Positions 22,031-34,035 are shown, counted from the stretch's first letter. The stretch: 64,000 bases of DNA from Cadophora sp. MPI-SDFR-AT-0126 (GCA_020747065.1 JAGMVK010000029.1:372001-436000), one strand, 5' to 3'. Made by a program: numbers and translations. The notes: a model not told the origin generated them from the sequence alone.

Positions 22031-22240
22031 TATCGCAGGTAGAGCCCTAATTGAGCTTCTCCCCGGTTGCGTGATATCGAACGTTGCGTTGATGGCCGAG
22101 GAATTAATGCGTGAGGTTTTCAGCCTCGAGGTTCCGAAAAAGATGAAGGGGAGCATGGGCCAATCAGAATTCGGCAAGACAATTTCAAGCCAAACCACCA
22201 AGCTTCCATCGCGAACCTCAACTCCTTCACATCAAAGACC
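22031..22240. promoter_or_regulatory. 210-bp divergent promoter of two mitochondrial-protein genes
   Basis: The start codons at 22030 (minus) and 22241 (plus) are only 210 bp apart, so both promoters must lie here. I see no TATA box on either strand, as is common for housekeeping genes. A short spacer between two mitochondrial genes would allow joint regulation, which the sequence alone does not prove. Confidence 0.5.
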
Positions 22241-22980
22241 ATGGCGACTCCAACACCCACACTGCGGCCATTGAGCTGCTGGAAGTCAATATTACGGCAT
22301 TCGAGGCAGCAGAAGGCTGCGGCGAGATCATTGACGACATATCACAAGCCGGCGGCCCTTTCAAATCGGCCTTTACCACCTCCTAATCAAACACCTACAA
22401 AACATGGTACACAGCACCCGACAACCCAATTGATTCATATGTGCGCAGTGCTAATTTTCCAATAGTAAATAGAAACCTCCCAGTCGTTCCACCGCCAGTC
22501 TCCTTTGCGAAGGTGTGCAAAGAACCTCTAAAAGCCTTCACGGAAGACCAAATAGCCATCCTCGACCCAACAGGCGCTCGCAGCCACCTCTTCTCCCGCA
22601 CGAACACCGAAGCCGCCAAAGTCGGCGATATTCTCCTCGTGCGATTGAAGACTGGCGATCCATTTGCAGGTGTCTGCATCAACATTCGCAGACGGGGCGT
22701 CGATTCGGCCATCCTTCTACGAAATGAGCTGACGAGAGTTGGTGTGGAGATGTGGTACAAGATTTACAGTCCGAATGTGGAAGGTATCGAGGTGGTTCAG
22801 AGGAGAGAAAAGAGGGCGAGAAGAGCGAGATTGACATACATGCGGAAGCCCAAGCATGATATGGGCAGTGTGCAGAATATTGTATTGGCTTATCAACGGT
22901 CGAGAGGTGCCCTTAGAGGCTCAGGGCTGGATCAGCAGAAGAAGGGAGGGGCGAAGAAGAAGAGCAAGGGGAGGAAGTAG
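22241..22980 (+). CDS. IMG1: mitochondrial large ribosomal subunit protein bL19m
   Basis: Exons 22241-22406 and 22466-22980 give about 226 residues. The N-terminus (MATPTPTLRPLSCWKSILRHSRQQ, then AAARSLTTYHKP) is a basic, Ser/Arg-rich presequence. The core shows bL19 features: VGDILLVRLKTGDPFAGVCINIRRRGVDSAILLRNELTRVGVEMWYKIYSPNVEGIEVVQR. This is the SH3-like barrel with the GV...R.G..S.F.LRN pattern of the family, followed by RRAR(L)TYMRKPKHDMG and a Lys-rich tail. The protein sits in the 54S mitoribosomal subunit near the inter-subunit bridge. The intron has a GTACAC donor and a strong tgctaat...aatag branch and acceptor; the junction codon g|ta makes KHVNRNLPVV. The donor is weak, so the end of exon 1 is the least certain part. 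Confidence 0.9.
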
Positions 22981-23191
22981 GTGTATTATATGTGTTGCAT
23001 ATCCGGCGCTTGGCAAGATGGGGCGAGAATTGTACATCATTGTTCAAATAGAACATTCACCTACGAGCTTTATGGGGATGAAGCTGCAGTCCTTGCCATG
23101 AGTCTACGCCAGTGCGCAATCATGGTGATTTCAACAATCTTCATTTCTCATGACCAAAGCACCATTTGGTGAATGCGGTGCCGAGAGTACG

Positions 23192-24172
23192 TCAGTACCG
23201 ACCACAACGTCTCCCAAAGCTGCATCTCTCGTCGTGGGATACCCAGTCATGGTCGAGTTCGACTTGGCGCTGAGCCTTCTGGCACAGTCTGCTTGCTGCT
23301 TGAAGAAGACAACCACTGAAAGTATCCTCCTGCGGCAGAATTTCCCTCAGAATATCACTGCTCATGGCCAGTTCCAGATTGTCGAATGCAAACTCTGCCA
23401 TGACATCTCTCATTTTCGTATCGTTCTGATCCGTGCCCTCCCAACAGAGCTTGACGGACTCTGCGAGGGTGGCGGCATGCTTTGGTAGCAATGCTTCGAT
23501 ATCCATTGTAGCGTTTATGAAGCTATTTAAGGCATAGTCTTTCAGAGACTGGACGTTGTAGAAATCCCCAGCGATGTACATCTTGACGTGGAAGGGGAGG
23601 TCCTCAGCTTTGTGAGTGACGGAAGGCCTTGCGGCCTCACCCTCAGAATCCTCTTCCAGGCTTGAAGGAAATCGTCCACCGAAAGAATCGGACCACGAGC
23701 CAGGCATAGGTAGTTCACTCCAGATCTTGTCAGGATCGTTTTCAGGTGTATCTTCTTCCTTCGGGTGAGAGTTGACGATGGTATCACAATCGCCGCAGTC
23801 GTAGGAGGCTTTGTACAAGAAGTCGATGAAGGCTTTTACGACTGATAGCTCGTCACTTGACATATCAAATTCTGCAATCTTGACATCCTGTTCCTCTCAA
23901 TCAGATTTGCCAATACTAACAGTTGTAGGATCCTGCACTTACCTCTTTCTGCCATCTATCGACTGCAGCAGCGATGGCATCCGAGGCGGAACAGACAACA
24001 GCTCGATGGACTTTGAAGGTCTCGCTCTTGCAACGGATTAGGAGATCGTGGTATTTGCCAGTGCCCAGGAGGCTGGAAAGTCATGTTAGAATAAGACTAC
24101 AGTCACGTCAAGGAAGGGTTCTGCTTACCTCACGAGCGTGGCATCCATATTGACACTGGGTCTGGGAGCCAT
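23192..24172 (-). CDS. BTB/POZ domain protein (copy 1)
   Basis: Three exons on the minus strand: 24172-24129, 24072-23943 and 23887-23192, about 289 residues. After MAPRPSVNMDATLV the BTB core reads SLLGTGKYHDLLIRCKSETFKVHRAVVC, the classic D.x.I.C....F.VHR.V.C entry of fungal BTB proteins. It continues with DVKIAEFDMSSDELSVVKAFIDFLYKASY. An acidic insert with many Asp/Glu/Ser/Pro follows, then HVKMYIAGDFYNVQSLKDYALNSF, the BACK-like helical part. The C-terminus is Arg/Cys-rich (CSFGRRCGRY). Such proteins may act as Cul3 adaptors or as transcription-linked dimerisers; the role here is unknown. Junction phases (2, then 0) are identical in the other two BTB genes of this window. The start is supported by the same short first exon in all three. 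Confidence 0.88.
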
Positions 24173-24955
24173 TTTCCCCCCTGAATATTCGTGTTCAAGA
24201 TTTGTTGAATTTGCCTGCTATTTAACTTGCCTGAGTGTCAGGAGCAGGAAAGGTCTAGTTCTTTATTGCCATGTTCTGGCAAAGGCTGGCTTCTGCAGAC
24301 TACTTGCTTTGGACTCGAATATTCTTCCCACAACAAGCGCATGCCGTTTGCCAACTTCTTTCATTTTTAAATATGCCCTTTCGCACCTTCAGTTGAGACA
24401 TCAAGGACCGATGTACTTCTCAGTTGAGCTACCTGATTCATGCTTTATTTGGTTGATCTTGAAAAAACCCCAGGAAAGGGTAGCACGAAATGTTAGAGGC
24501 GCTCCATGCGGGCTAACATCGTCTTGATGTATCATGCCTTTAGATCCAAAGTGGCGACTTTGGGGAAGGGACAAGCGAGGATACGACCTCAGAAGTCAAT
24601 GTCTTATTATCTCACCTTGATCTCACAGTAAAGTCAAGAACACAAACAAGAGAGAATGCATCATGTCAAGAAGCAGCTATGATGCCTATTTTCGGCTCTG
24701 TCTTTCTGTAAGACGTACGCCTCCATCATACAGCCAAGAGAGCACCTCTTAGATGGTCAGATCTACAGATGATTCTTAGTCACTAACTGGGGAAGAAGTG
24801 CCATGAAATCTTCCTTGGGATATGTGCTTTCACTTCAAATTCGATGGAAATTCGGAACAAATATTTGAGTGTACCAATGTCTCCAGAAATTACTAAGACT
24901 TTGAACCTCATGGGATCCTTTTTGTCCCAACAGCCTCTGCCGCAAGCCAATCCAA
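24173..24955. other. intergenic, 783 bp
   Basis: Between two BTB genes on the same strand: promoter of copy 1 and 3' flank of copy 2. No clear TATA box, gene, RNA or repeat. Confidence 0.5.
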
Positions 24956-25869
24956 TCATTCCATGAATGATTGATGGAAGCATTTGTCCTTCTTCTTTCC
25001 CTTTGAACCCTTTCCCCGCGCAAAGTTTCCCCAGTCATCAAAATCATTGTCAACGGAGACTGTTTCATCTGCCTTCATAGCAGCAGTGTTTCGCTCCAAA
25101 GTCAACTGCAAGACGTCAAGACAAAGATCGCCCCTCGCACGCAAGAGATCTCTGAACTCTCCACGATCAAGCAATGCTTGAATGTGATTTCTGCAGATGT
25201 TGACGATCACATCTCTCAGCATTCTGTCGGACGATACAGTATTCTCCCAAAGCTTCTTTGCTGCAGCCGTGAACAAAGGGGTATTCCAGCAGATCGTAGC
25301 GGCTTTCTCGAACTTTTTCTTGGCCAGGGTCTTGAGCCCGGGGAGATCGTATATGTCGGCCATGATATAGACTTTGACATTGAAAAGGAGCGGCAAACCA
25401 GTATCGTCTTCATCTGTTGGCATTGCATCCGGGTCTGCTCTTGGTGAAATCGCCTCGGCCGTGGACTCAGGCATACCCGTGATGGGGCCGTTGGAGCGGC
25501 CGGCTTCATCGATGTAGTTTCCAGTATAGAGATATCTCATCATGGCAGCTACGACCGGAAGTTCGTCGTTTGGGAGTTCGATGTTACGGAGTGCGGCTTC
25601 CTGGATCTGGTCAGTTCGGCGAATCAACAGTCCAGAGACTCCAGTCTTTGAGCTACTTGGTTTCATACCTTGAACTGCCCATCAACCATCCTGGCAAGGA
25701 CCTTAGATTGAGAACAAATGATGGAACAATGAACTTTGAAGATTGTACCCTCGCAGCAAATCGTCGCATCTGCATATTTGCCCGATTCAAAGAGTCTTTC
25801 ACGTCAGCTATCATGAGCACTTTGGAGGAAAGATTCTTACCCTTCGATTGAATTCGCCAAGTCTCCCAT
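24956..25869 (-). CDS. BTB/POZ domain protein (copy 2)
   Basis: Exons 25869-25841, 25795-25669 and 25600-24956 give about 266 residues. MGDLANSIEGLFESGKYADATICCEGTIFKVHCSIIC is the BTB start; compared with copy 1 the usual VHR is VHC. Exon 2 ends ARMVDGQFK and exon 3 opens with EAALRNIELPNDELPVVAAMMRYLYTGNY, the B-box/helix segment that normally follows. An acidic, Pro-rich insert (residues about 85-115) separates it from VKVYIMADIYDLPGLKTLAKKKFEKA. The tail is Lys/Gly-rich (GKGSKGKKKDK), possibly nuclear. The intron order and phases equal those of copies 1 and 3. The open frame runs about 22 codons upstream of exon 3, but the GATCCAG acceptor is better supported. No function can be named. 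Confidence 0.88.
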
Positions 25870-26618
25870 TTTGAATCTGAATTTGAGCTCTCTTGGATTT
25901 ATATAGATTGTAGAATGGGAAAGGAGCACAGACAGGCAGGAAAGAATGAGATTTCATCGAAGTTTGGGTGATGGGGCGACACCTCCGATTGAGTGCAAAC
26001 GGGCTTCTCGCTTGCTCAACTCTTGTATGGACGGGATACTGCATAATGTGGCTGATCTTAAATGTGACAGCTCTCGATAATTTGAAAAAGGGGGAACGTT
26101 AGAATCTTTTTAAATGTTGGGCATGATGACTACGATCCATATTCGATCGAAGTGATAGTGCCTGGAAAGGCACTTATCATGAAAAGTAGCATTTACCTTT
26201 CATTCGCTGAATGTGATTGTCATGAAGTTTATTTCCAACAGAAAACCAGCACGATAAACACGGGGTATGTACTATCTGTTAATGAGACTGGATTGTGCAG
26301 TCGACTTCGGGAATTTTGTAAAGTCCTAATTAGACATGGTCAGACTTCCCGGAATTTGCCCCAATCAAATCATCAAATCCTCGTCGTTACGTCACTAGAC
26401 GACACGGGGAGAGCCTGCCAGGCTTCAAAGCCGACGAGTCCTTGCTTTCAGTCAAGTAATCACGCAAACAGAATGTTATTCGGTGGCTGCTACAGGAAAT
26501 ACACCAGGCGAAAACAAATCGTTGAGAGAAATTCGTCTGCATAGACGAAATTTTGCACCTTCTCTCAATTCCTGTATGCGATATCACTGCTATGATCCTT
26601 TTCTAATCTATGATAAAT
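25870..26618. other. intergenic, 749 bp
   Basis: Promoter of BTB copy 2, holding the TATA box at 25898-25905, then the 3' flank of the GMC gene. No supported gene; short open frames only. Confidence 0.5.
25898..25905 (-). promoter_or_regulatory. TATA box of BTB copy 2
   Basis: On the minus strand the sequence reads TATATAAA, about 30 nt upstream of the proposed ATG at 25869. The 5' leader would therefore be very short, or the box may serve an upstream start. Confidence 0.4.
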
Positions 26619-28869
26619 CTACAGCCAAGCCTCATATGGATCAGCCGAGATCACATCAGCAGCCTTCAGTCCAATCATGAATACCGGGATAACAGGGAAA
26701 GGCCCAGGTGTTCGGGGGAAAGATGAGGCATCAACCACCCGAAGTCCATTGACTCCTCTCACTCGGAAAGAGCTGTCTAAAACGGCCATCGGATCGTCAT
26801 CTGCCCCAATAGAACATGTACTAGTTGCATGATGAGACCATGCTTGAGCCCTGATCTCTTCCTTTACATCGCAATCGCGATTGCCCTTGCACGGAAGTGT
26901 CTCGGTCCAAGGTTGAAAAGGTGCTCCCATGGAGTCGAAAATCTTGCGTCCCAACTCGACTCCCTCGGCTAATGCTTGAAGGTCCTTATCTGCACCAGGC
27001 TCCTCAAAGAATCTGAAGTTGATATCTGGGACCTCTTGAGGATTGGCGGATACAAGCTCTACCGTTCCCAATCGACCATTCGGATGGATCTTGATCATAG
27101 ACCAATCGAACGTGCTAGGCTTGAAGCCTGGAACAACATTGACAGTCTTGTCAGGCCAGTATCCTTGGAAAACGGCTCCTGGAATCCCAAAGAAAAAGAT
27201 ATCTCTCTCGTTGAACGCTGCGACGCTGGATTTGAACATGAGTGCATCGAGGGGACCCTGAGCATATGGACCTTTGCCTTGGAACCACTCCGCGAGACAA
27301 GGATCACCAGGAGCCCCGAAGGTACAAACAGACGCTTTGTTTGTGAAGTTGGTTGAAGCATCTGCCACGAGACCAAATTCGGTGTTATCTTGAAGATTGG
27401 TCCCCACCCCTGGGAGGTCAACGAGAACTGGAATTTTGAACTTTTGCAGTTCAGCTTTTGGTCCGATACCACTGAGCTTGAGAATTTGAGGGGAGTTGAA
27501 TGCTCCGCCAGCAATGATGACTTCGTTTCTTGCATATGCCTGTTTCTTGACACCCTTGACTGATGGATTATAACGTGGATCCGCTTGGTACATGCTCCGA
27601 CCAGCTAAATATTCAACACCAATTGCTCGAGGGGTTGCTTTGTTTTTGCCGTAAGTATCGAAGAGAACTTTCGTTACGAAAGACTCAAGTCCCACCGTGA
27701 GCTTATACTTCGGTTTTCCGTTCTTGTCCTTTGCATTCAGAACCTGAACGACGGCATCGCGAGCCGAGACTCGTCGACCCATTAGGTTTCGGTGGGATGG
27801 GAATCCGCGGAGACCAACTTGTTGATCGCGGGATGGGCTGGGATTGTTCATGTCGGTCTGTAAAAGCTCGAATATCTTGTTTGGATCTTGTCCCATGACC
27901 TTCGCGGCGGCTTTCAGAACTTCCTGTGCTTCAGTTTGGTTACTGAGAGATTCGCCGGTATTCAAGCTGATATCGAGGAAGCCATTAAAACCATGTCCAG
28001 GTGTTCCTTTTGGTACAGTATGATCGTTCTCAAGTTGAATCCAATACTTTCGCATATTGCCGGCACTGGATTTATTAGCTCGTGATTTGTTATCGTCATC
28101 AAAATTTTGGCTGACCTCCAAGAATTGTCACCTGTAATTTGTGCAATCTCGTTCCAATCTCGCTCTGCAGGTAAGATGGCGCATTGAACATTGTGAGTAG
28201 AACAACCTCCCAGTGTACCTGCCCGAGGATAATAGACCCCTAGACGCTTCGCACCTGCTGGTGGCTCGGTCCCAACGTAGAACTCTCCTCCTGTTGTGTT
28301 CCAGACCAAATGCTCAAATTTGTTTGTGATCGCGTCATCGGTATGATACTAGATTGGTTGTATCAGTACCGTGTGCCTTAGATATCTCCAGAAAGGGGAG
28401 GTTCTGCTTACCTTGACGAAAAAATCCCAACGCAGAAGCGGATCATTGTTTGCTAATGAACCCCACTGAGCAACCTGGATCGTAACGTAAGTTCAAGTTC
28501 AAATTGCGAGTACGTTCATTGGGTCGAATGCTAACCTGCACATGGAGATTCTCGCCTTGATCATCACCAGCTTCGAGGAGAAGAACAGAAGCATTCTTTT
28601 TCGCCCTGAACGGAAATTGAATTAGTCGGCTGTTCTCCTAACATGCGGAACAGAGCACCGAGTTGTCCGGACATACAATTCTGCTGCGAGGACTCCACCA
28701 GCTGGGCCCGAACCGACGACAATGTAGCTTTGAGATTGATGTCAGTGACATTTTACAACATTTTATCTGCGATTGCGGTAGCTCACTCATAAATAGCCTT
28801 TGCAGCAACATCTGCTGTTGCGGTGGCCAGCAGGGCCAAAAAAGGAAGCAACATGGACTTTCCCATCAT
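26619..28869 (-). CDS. secreted GMC oxidoreductase (FAD-dependent)
   Basis: Six exons on the minus strand: 28869-28787, 28727-28677, 28605-28536, 28474-28412, 28348-28116, 28065-26619; about 648 residues. A signal peptide (MMGKSMLLPFLALLATATA) is followed by DYIVVGSGPAGGVLAAEL, the FAD dinucleotide-binding GxGxxG loop, and LLLEAGDD. GMC signature 1 lies around RAGTLGGCSTHNVQ. Signature 2 is ANEVIIAGGAFNSPQILKLSGIGP in form (here ARNEVIIAGGAFNSP). The C-terminal block HHATSTCSIG holds the catalytic His, followed by LRVVDASSFP. The family oxidises alcohols, sugars or aryl alcohols with O2 or other acceptors; the substrate cannot be inferred. All five junctions keep phase, for example ga|c = D and ag|t = S. 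The gene looks intact. Confidence 0.93.
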
Positions 28870-31063
28870 GTCGTTTCAGCTCAGCCAACAGATGCCTTCG
28901 TTGGTATACCTTAAAGCAGACTATACTCGTACGAGAAAGGAGTGATTGGCGTGATGGAAAAGGGTTGAGTGGATTTGGGGGGCTCATATACATATATAGA
29001 ATCGTTGTCCGCCCCACGGCAATGAAATCATTTCCCACTAGTAAAATCACCTGCACAAAGCTCCTGATTATCCACACCTAGCTTGTATTGCATACTGACC
29101 TACCTGATCCGATATTCAGGTCCGTTGACCCGGCCAATGACCACCACAACGACCCTGGATATCTAGCTGCACCTGAGGTCTTGGCAGGTACGGCCTTCCA
29201 ACAAAAATACGAATCGGAATATGTTTTTCCCACTCTATTCACAGAGAACGTGGATGAAATTTGACGTACCGATCGATTAGATGGCTACTTCTTGTTCTTT
29301 TCCAGTTGTTCAAGGCCATGGAATCATGAACTGAACAATAGAGCTCGAGAGCAAAAGGTAGACAGGCTGCTTGACACATGGTTGACAGGCTTACTAGCTG
29401 GTATGGCTTGCAAAAACGTGGAAAACACGTTCGATAAACTTTACGACATACGGAAATGCGATGCCAAATGCGGTTTGTAGGATGAGGATTAGAGTTTGAC
29501 TTGTTTATTTGACTTTCTGATGGCATGCTGACCAAGAAAGCTAGCTACTTTCATCCAGCCAGGCAGCCAGGTCAATCGAGCGACCCTTGAATTTAGGCTC
29601 TCGCTTCGGTCGACCCGCAAAGTCAACAATGGTATAATGTACGAGTAGGAAAGACTAAATGGAAAAATTCCCAAGTACTTTTCCGTGAATCTTTTACTGC
29701 ATTTTCTGGAGATATCTCCACGTCAAGTCCATTGCGGTCATTCACGATGACCTGACAGCAGATTATCTGGCTTCCGCCGTCCGAACAAGCCGCTTACCCC
29801 GCAGCCCGCAGTAGTCCCCATGCAACATCCTAGACCCTGCACCGGAACATGTCCTCGTTCCGTACCGCACCACACGTGCGGCCGTCCATTGATGATCTGC
29901 AAGCGAAGGATCAATATCACCGAGATTATCAATTAGACTGTCATGCATTCAGGCCGTTTCCTTTGGCCAGAGAAAACAAACAGGAGCAAAGAGTAGGGTA
30001 TTAATTGCCCTTGTAAGTGTCGAAGAGTGTGAATCTTGTTTTGATCTCGGTGCCTAAGCAAAACATTTTCTGCGTGTGGGAGGATACCTGGAGCCTTGCC
30101 TCGAATTCCAACAACCTCTAAGCATCACATTTTGTCGGTGAATGATTAAACCGGGGTCAAGCCAGCCTCAAGCCAGCCTCTGGGCTGATGATGATTGAGA
30201 TCCTCGTTTCCATTCTTTCATTGCTTTTGAAAACCTCATGCGAAAGCTGATGCTCATATCTAAGCGATACAAATTCCACGAGCGACCTATTCACACGAAC
30301 AAGGGTCCTGTCAATCATGTATCCCGACCCAAAATCCAACAAATCCCCCCCTCCCGGCAGATTTCGATAGGATTCCGTGTTGGACTCCTAAAATCTTTTC
30401 GCCTAGTTCGTGAGAACATGAGCTCTCGAAGGACGGTTGCTCACAGTCCAATCGACTGCTTCGCTGCAATGTGGCGTTGTGAAACATATCCGAAAGATGT
30501 TTAGCGCTCATCAATTGAGAGAAAGAGGAATACTCCACATCAGAGGTTTTCTGGATGACTTAATTTCATTAGTGCGACTTCCTTATAGTCCGTGTTCCAG
30601 CAGCTAGTTCTGACATGAGACTTTAGTATGACCTCCATCCGTTGAAGTGAAGAGCAATACATTCATATGTCAAGAGATGCACACTAGCGAACGCCAACAC
30701 TGGCAAGTGCACACGAAGACGACAGCGAGAAAATTCTAGTCTAAATATAACCTGAGACTCTTCGAATTGCGTATCTAGACAGCTCGAGGAATGTCGGCCT
30801 GAGTCAAGATTTACATTCCACAAGATGTGTATCTGAGACCTTGTTTCATCACACATTTTCAGCGATGGGCTTTCCCCGGCTTAGCATGCTGGAATATTTG
30901 GTGTTGGCTGGAGATTTCAGATGCATTTTTCGCTTCAGCCTCGATCTTTCGATTGGGAGATAAATTCGGTGTGCTGACCGTCCTGGTTTCTTGCAATCTA
31001 ATTTACGTCCACCTACAACCAGTTGCTCAGTAGCACTTAAACGCACCTACTTCGATACACGAT
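28870..31063. other. intergenic, 2194 bp
   Basis: Divergent space between the GMC gene (minus) and the GPI-protein gene (plus). It holds a TATA box for the GMC gene at 28992-28999. A 13-bp direct duplication (gtcaagccagcct then caagccagcctc) lies near 30156-30182. The rest has only short frames with no recognisable content. Confidence 0.5.
28992..28999 (-). promoter_or_regulatory. TATA box of the GMC oxidoreductase gene
   Basis: The minus strand reads CTATATATGTATATG here, about 125 nt upstream of the ATG at 28869, a suitable distance for a fungal TATA element. Confidence 0.4.
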
Positions 31064-31610
31064 ATGTCATTTAAATCTATTCTCCTAGTTGCAGCGCTCG
31101 CCGGTGCTTTGTTAAATCCTGTATACGCACAAAGCAGTACCGTAGACTCATCCCTTTCCGTCACCCAAGTATGTCCCCATGCCCAATCGTCTAGTACCTC
31201 AGCACTAACATGAAGTCTTGCAGGTACCTTCAAACACAACAAGCACGCTACCCACATACACCACATCCCTCTTATCGACGCCGCTCACAAACACAACTTC
31301 CACACCCTGCACAAGCCACACTGCTCCGTCACAATCCAATTTCATCTATCCGCTCCTCAACACCACCGTCCCATCCAATCATACATCCCCACCAGCCAGA
31401 TCAACCAACGTAGCCGACGTCACGACCAAGATCATCGTGACAGCAACTGCCGATGGCATTCCAACTTCTACTGAAGTAGCACCTTCAAATACCGAGTGCG
31501 CAGGACCCAGCTGCACGGGAGTGGTATCAGCTGCTTCGAAAAAGGAGAGGTTGGTTGATATGTTGGGATCCTTGGCTCTTGTTGCTGGGGCGTTTGCGCT
31601 TTTTCTTTGA
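31064..31610 (+). CDS. small Ser/Thr-rich GPI-anchored cell-surface protein
   Basis: Exons 31064-31168 and 31224-31610 give about 163 residues. Residues 1-22 (MSFKSILLVAALAGALLNPVYA) are a signal peptide. The mature chain is rich in Ser, Thr and Pro with several N-x-S/T sites, as in heavily O-mannosylated wall proteins. Near the end TECAGPSCTGVVSAASKKE is followed by a hydrophobic tail (LGSLALVAGAFALFL) with no basic residues after it. That fits a GPI attachment signal, with a probable omega site around Ser-Ala-Ala-Ser. Only two cysteines are present (AGPSC region). No enzyme domain is seen. The junction is exact (caa|gta), keeping frame. Its role is probably structural or in adhesion; this is inferred from architecture only. 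Confidence 0.75.
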
Positions 31611-33082
31611 CTTTGGTTTTGATGGCATGGCTCGCGCTGTTACAATGGGTATCGTGTAATGAAACGTTCAAGTCGATGATAGCAGGGGTTTGCGTGGAAT
31701 TGGTATGCATGGTTTGCTGGTGATATGGAGCAATACTATAGAATAAGATGAGAGACACAATAGACAATACATTTATAAATTTTGCTTCCATGGATACATA
31801 TGTCCCAATGCTTCTCAAATAGATCAGATAACTTACAATTGCGAAGAGGAGGCAGGTGCAGAAAAGAGCATTCAAGATACATTTTCCAACTCGCTTAAAA
31901 GTCGAATAGGTAGACCACGTATATTTATGGATTCCGAGGTACCTTGCGAGCGTGATGAGAACATCGAACCGTAAATGTACGGAACAGCTGAATAAATAAT
32001 CAAAGATAGCATGCTATTGACCAAAGCTCATGCGTTGACTCTTGGGATCGAGTCGTTGCTAGCGTTCAGCCCCTAGCGCTTGTGTGTTATTAGCTGAAAG
32101 TTTACTCGCTCCACCTGCGCAGCCTTGGTCTCGCCTTCAGCCTCAGAAAGTCTGTGAATACTTACATGTAAGAATTGCAAGTGCTCGAATCATTCCACCG
32201 TAACAAACACCTGGTGGTAGTTTTGCAAATCATAGACGTCCCAGTCCCAGTCTCAGTCGCAGTCCCAGCCTCTCTTCCTAATCCAACCAGCACCAACAAA
32301 CGCACCCAAGCCATCTCCACGTAAGCTAAACTTCCCATCACCACCAGCTCACAGCTTCCCCTGTTAACAATACCACTAAGTAAATTATGGAGTACCCAGC
32401 CTCCTCTCAACAAGCCAATTCTCAGATCTGACAATCACACCTCGCGGCGAAGACTTTAGCCGGTATCGCGCGGTGGTATGCCTGCAATCCAAACATCTTG
32501 CTGCTGCTGTGTGTGGTTCATTTAAGGTACGTGGGAGTGGAAATCGGAGAATAGACAGGGAGAGAGATGTATGTGGCTCAAGCAGCATATAATGTTGAAT
32601 CAAGATCAGGAAAGGCCGAAAGGGGAGGTGTGATTTGTGGCCGACGAATTGGCAGCACTCTAATACATACAAATTTAGGTGTCAACGCTACTGGTATGAG
32701 GCTTGTTGCGAGGGCTTCAAGTGAAGGGTTTGGTTTGGATGGGTAGGTGATCGGGAGAGAATTGCGTGAGTGACTCGTTTTTGATATTTGGGCGGGAGGA
32801 TAAGCGAGGTTCTGTCGGGGTATTGCGGGTCAGATCTTTTCTTGATTATTGATGGAGCTGATAAGGAGCGTAGGTTATGAGCTTGGTGGTAAGTGATCTG
32901 GTAGGAAGGAGTAACATAAAATCCGTGAGATCATTTCAAGGCACTTAGCATTTGAGACTGAACATGTAATGGTTGATTCACTTAGTCATTCGGTCACGCT
33001 AGGGAAAATGGACGAGAAAATTCCCAACTTCGCATTCAGATTGCCGTGTCGAGATAGTAGTTGCTCAATCCCAAGATGAATC
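31611..33082. other. intergenic, 1472 bp
   Basis: 3' flanks of the GPI-protein gene and of BTB copy 3. A CCCAGT/CTCAGT-type short repeat (cccagtcccagtctcagtcg) lies near 32241-32265. No other structure was recognised. Confidence 0.5.
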
Positions 33083-33965
33083 CTAGTTGAAGTATTCATT
33101 ACACCTGGTGCAATGGAATTGCCATCGCCTTATGCGGCCTAGGTAATGCACGTGTGTGGTTCGATAGCAGTCTGTGCACGCTTTGACGGGCGGCTCGACA
33201 GGTAAAGAGGCCCTCAGAATATCAAAGGCGATGTCGCCACTTTCCTTGCAAAGTGCAACGAAATCGTCACGACCACACAAATCCCTGACATGCTTTCCAG
33301 CAGTCTCGATTGCGATATCCTTCAATAGCCTATCGGTCTCCATGGTTTCCTCATAAAGCAGCTTGAGACTGGCAACGAAGGCTGCACTGTTCCATCCAGC
33401 CGACACTACTTCCTTATACTTCTCTTTTGCAAGGATTTTCAAATCCGGAATCTGCAGCTGGTCGCCGATGATATAGACCTTCGTATTGGTCAGCAGCGAG
33501 CCTTCGACTATGAAAATCTCGGCAAGGTCAGATGTAGCGGTGGTGGAAGCGAGCGATGATCGAGTTGTCTTTGTTTTCTTGGCAACCGGTGGGCCTGCGG
33601 ATGTGATAACGCTGTCACGACCGTCCAAATAGTCTTGATTGTACATGAATTTGAGCATGCATTCCACGATATCGGGTTCATTGCCATCGAGATCAATTTT
33701 GCCTGTGCTTGCTTCCTTTGGAAGAGAGTCAGCGTGCTATCAGGTGCACTTCTGTAAAGTGAACATTCACCTTGAAATTGCCATCAATTGCGGCAGCCAA
33801 TGGCTTAGATTGCGGACAGACGACAGCACGGTGAACTTTGAACTCCTTGCCTTTACACTTGATCAGAAGATCAGAGTATGCCCCAGTGGAGAGCATTCTG
33901 TCAGGTTGTCAGCAATCTGCCAAGATGTAAACCGTCTGGACATACGTCGCTGTGATGGAAGTCAT
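33083..33965 (-). CDS. BTB/POZ domain protein with C-terminal Cys pairs (copy 3)
   Basis: Exons 33965-33946, 33897-33771 and 33715-33083 give about 259 residues. MTSITAT is followed by MLSTGAYSDLLIKCKGKEFKVHRAVVC, a standard BTB entry. Exon 3 begins EASTGKIDLDGNEPDIVECMLKFMYNQDYL. A short basic/Ser-Thr insert precedes NTKVYIIGDQLQIPDLKILAKEKYKE. Unlike the other copies, the C-terminus has two Cys pairs, ACTDC and HCTRC, 25 residues apart, around a YRTTHVHYLGRIRRWQFH segment. That looks like a small zinc ribbon. Exon lengths (20, 127) and phases match the other two copies. Gene intact. Function unknown. Confidence 0.88.
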
Positions 33966-34029
33966 CCTGTCAACTTTGTTGGAGATCCTGTCGTTATTGG
34001 GAAGACAAACGGGAGGTGGTTGTGGGAAA

Positions 34030-34035
34030 TTTATA
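34030..34035 (-). promoter_or_regulatory. possible TATA box of BTB copy 3
   Basis: The minus strand reads ATATAAATTT, about 65 nt upstream of the proposed ATG at 33965. Confidence 0.3.
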
